Source of the DNA: JAEUPI01 sp035499355
Lineage (GTDB): Bacteria > Pseudomonadota > Gammaproteobacteria > Burkholderiales > Burkholderiaceae_C
DNA: 32,039 nucleotides
NCBI GenBank assembly: GCA_035499355.1
Contig: DATJYZ010000024.1
Coordinates: forward strand, 1-32,039
Direction: 5' to 3'
In this document: piece by piece, positions 31,320 to 32,039 of the stretch
Numbering within the stretch: position 1 is the first letter of the stretch
Layout: each line of letters opens with the position of its first letter
The notes under the pieces: generated by a model
Seen by the model: the letters and a program-made list of their open reading frames with translations, nothing else
Databases searched by the model: none
What the model was told of the DNA's origin: nothing
Made by a program: the position numbers and the translations under genes

Positions 31320-32039
31320 ATGCACACCGATCTGTCGTCCCGGCGTCCGCGCACGCTGGCGCTCGAGCTTGTCGACGCGCTGGGCGGCCGCATCCGCGCC
31401 GGCACGCTCGCCGCCGGCGACAAGCTGCCCAGCGAGGCCGCGGTGATGGAAGAGTTCGGCGTCAGCCGCACCGTGGTGCGCGAGGCGATCTCCAAGCTGC
31501 AGGCGTCCGGGCTGGTGCACACGCGCCACGGCGTCGGCACCTTCGTGGTCGACGCCGCACCGGTGCGCCGCGGCTTTCGCATCGAGGCCCGGCACCTGGC
31601 GACGCTGAACGACGTGATCGCGGTGCTCGAGCTGCGCATCGGCGTCGAGACCGAGGCTGCGGCGCTGGCGGCGCTGCGGCGCACCAAGGCCAATCTGGCG
31701 GCGATGCGCGAGGCGCTCGACGACTTCGTGCGCGCGGTCGACGCCGGGCGCGATTCGGTGGCCGCCGACTTCCGCTTCCACGGCGAGATCGCGCGCGCCA
31801 CCCAGAACTCGCACTTCGCCGGCCTGCTCACCACGCTGGGCGCCAAGATCATTCCGCGCGCCCGACTCGAGCCGTCGGAGGCGCTCGACGACGAGCGGCG
31901 CGCCTACCTGCGGCGCGTGCACGCCGAGCACGAGAGCATCTACGACGCCATCGCCGGCCAGGATCCGGATGCGGCGCGCGCGGCGATGCGCACGCACCTG
32001 GCCAACAGCCGCGAACGGCGTCGCCGCGCCAGCGTGGCG
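31320..32039 (+). CDS. GntR family, FadR subfamily transcriptional regulator (partial)
   Basis: The frame is open from ATG 31320 (AAGG just upstream) to the window end: 240 codons without a stop. Residues about 10-75 form a GntR winged HTH (LPSEAAVMEEFGVSRTVVREAISKLQASGLVHTRHGVGTFV; core SRTVVREAI). About 95-235 is an FCD effector domain, with metal-site residues in DFRFHGEIA and in MRTHLANS. Few residues are likely missing. It probably represses the divergent udh-dctPQM-lactonase operon until a uronate or aldarate binds. Confidence 0.88.
   Translation, partial: MHTDLSSRRPRTLALELVDALGGRIRAGTLAAGDKLPSEAAVMEEFGVSRTVVREAISKLQASGLVHTRHGVGTFVVDAAPVRRGFRIEARHLATLNDVIAVLELRIGVETEAAALAALRRTKANLAAMREALDDFVRAVDAGRDSVAADFRFHGEIARATQNSHFAGLLTTLGAKIIPRARLEPSEALDDERRAYLRRVHAEHESIYDAIAGQDPDAARAAMRTHLANSRERRRRASVA

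Overview
The window looks like chromosome from a very GC-rich betaproteobacterium of the order Burkholderiales (the Rubrivivax/Leptothrix/Methylibium type). This rests on the strong preference for G or C at third codon positions, the gene families present (split PqiA with PqiB/PqiC, a fused aerobic-type indolepyruvate oxidoreductase, uronate dehydrogenase with a TRAP transporter) and tight packing with many ATGA/GTGA overlaps. I see no rRNA, tRNA, insertion sequence, prophage or CRISPR array. Both ends cut a gene: the C-terminal end of an unrecognised protein on the left, and a GntR/FadR regulator without its stop codon on the right.

Layout. (1) 1-4751: gene tail, exported thioredoxin-fold protein (-), NAD(P)-binding protein and methyltransferase pair, DoxX-like membrane protein, small hypothetical proteins and a secreted proline-rich protein. 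(2) 4755-15132: an envelope and signalling block. A class III adenylate cyclase/AAA/TPR protein (-) is divergent from an operon that starts with a membrane-anchored cyclic-nucleotide-binding protein and continues with pqiA-pqiA-pqiB-pqiC. A second, convergent MCE set (MlaE-like permease, MlaD-like protein, TPR lipoprotein) faces it and has no ATPase gene. (3) 15294-23511: SDR dehydrogenase, exported amidase (-), 1201-residue indolepyruvate-oxidoreductase-type enzyme, a coiled-coil membrane protein and a glycerate 2-kinase. (4) 23524-26449: an HTH-only LysR-type protein, a hairpin-rich non-coding stretch with four 22-bp tandem repeats, a TerC-universal stress protein fusion, and a PAP2-type phosphatase preceded by four 7-bp repeats at exact 11-bp spacing. 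(5) 26489-32039: a hexuronate oxidation module on the minus strand (udh, dctP, dctQ, dctM, SMP-30 lactonase), divergent from a FadR-type regulator, with a 15-bp palindromic operator between them.

How the genes may work together. In block 2 the cyclase could make cAMP, which the Popeye-like receptor would bind at the membrane; its gene leads the operon for a trans-envelope lipid-transport tunnel, so lipid traffic may be under cyclic-nucleotide control. This is inference. In block 5 the TRAP system would import glucuronate or galacturonate, Udh would oxidise it to the aldaro-lactone, and the lactonase would open it to the aldarate; the later dehydratases are not in the window. The most unusual non-coding signals are the two phased repeat arrays near 24.2 kb and 26.4 kb, in front of two convergent genes.
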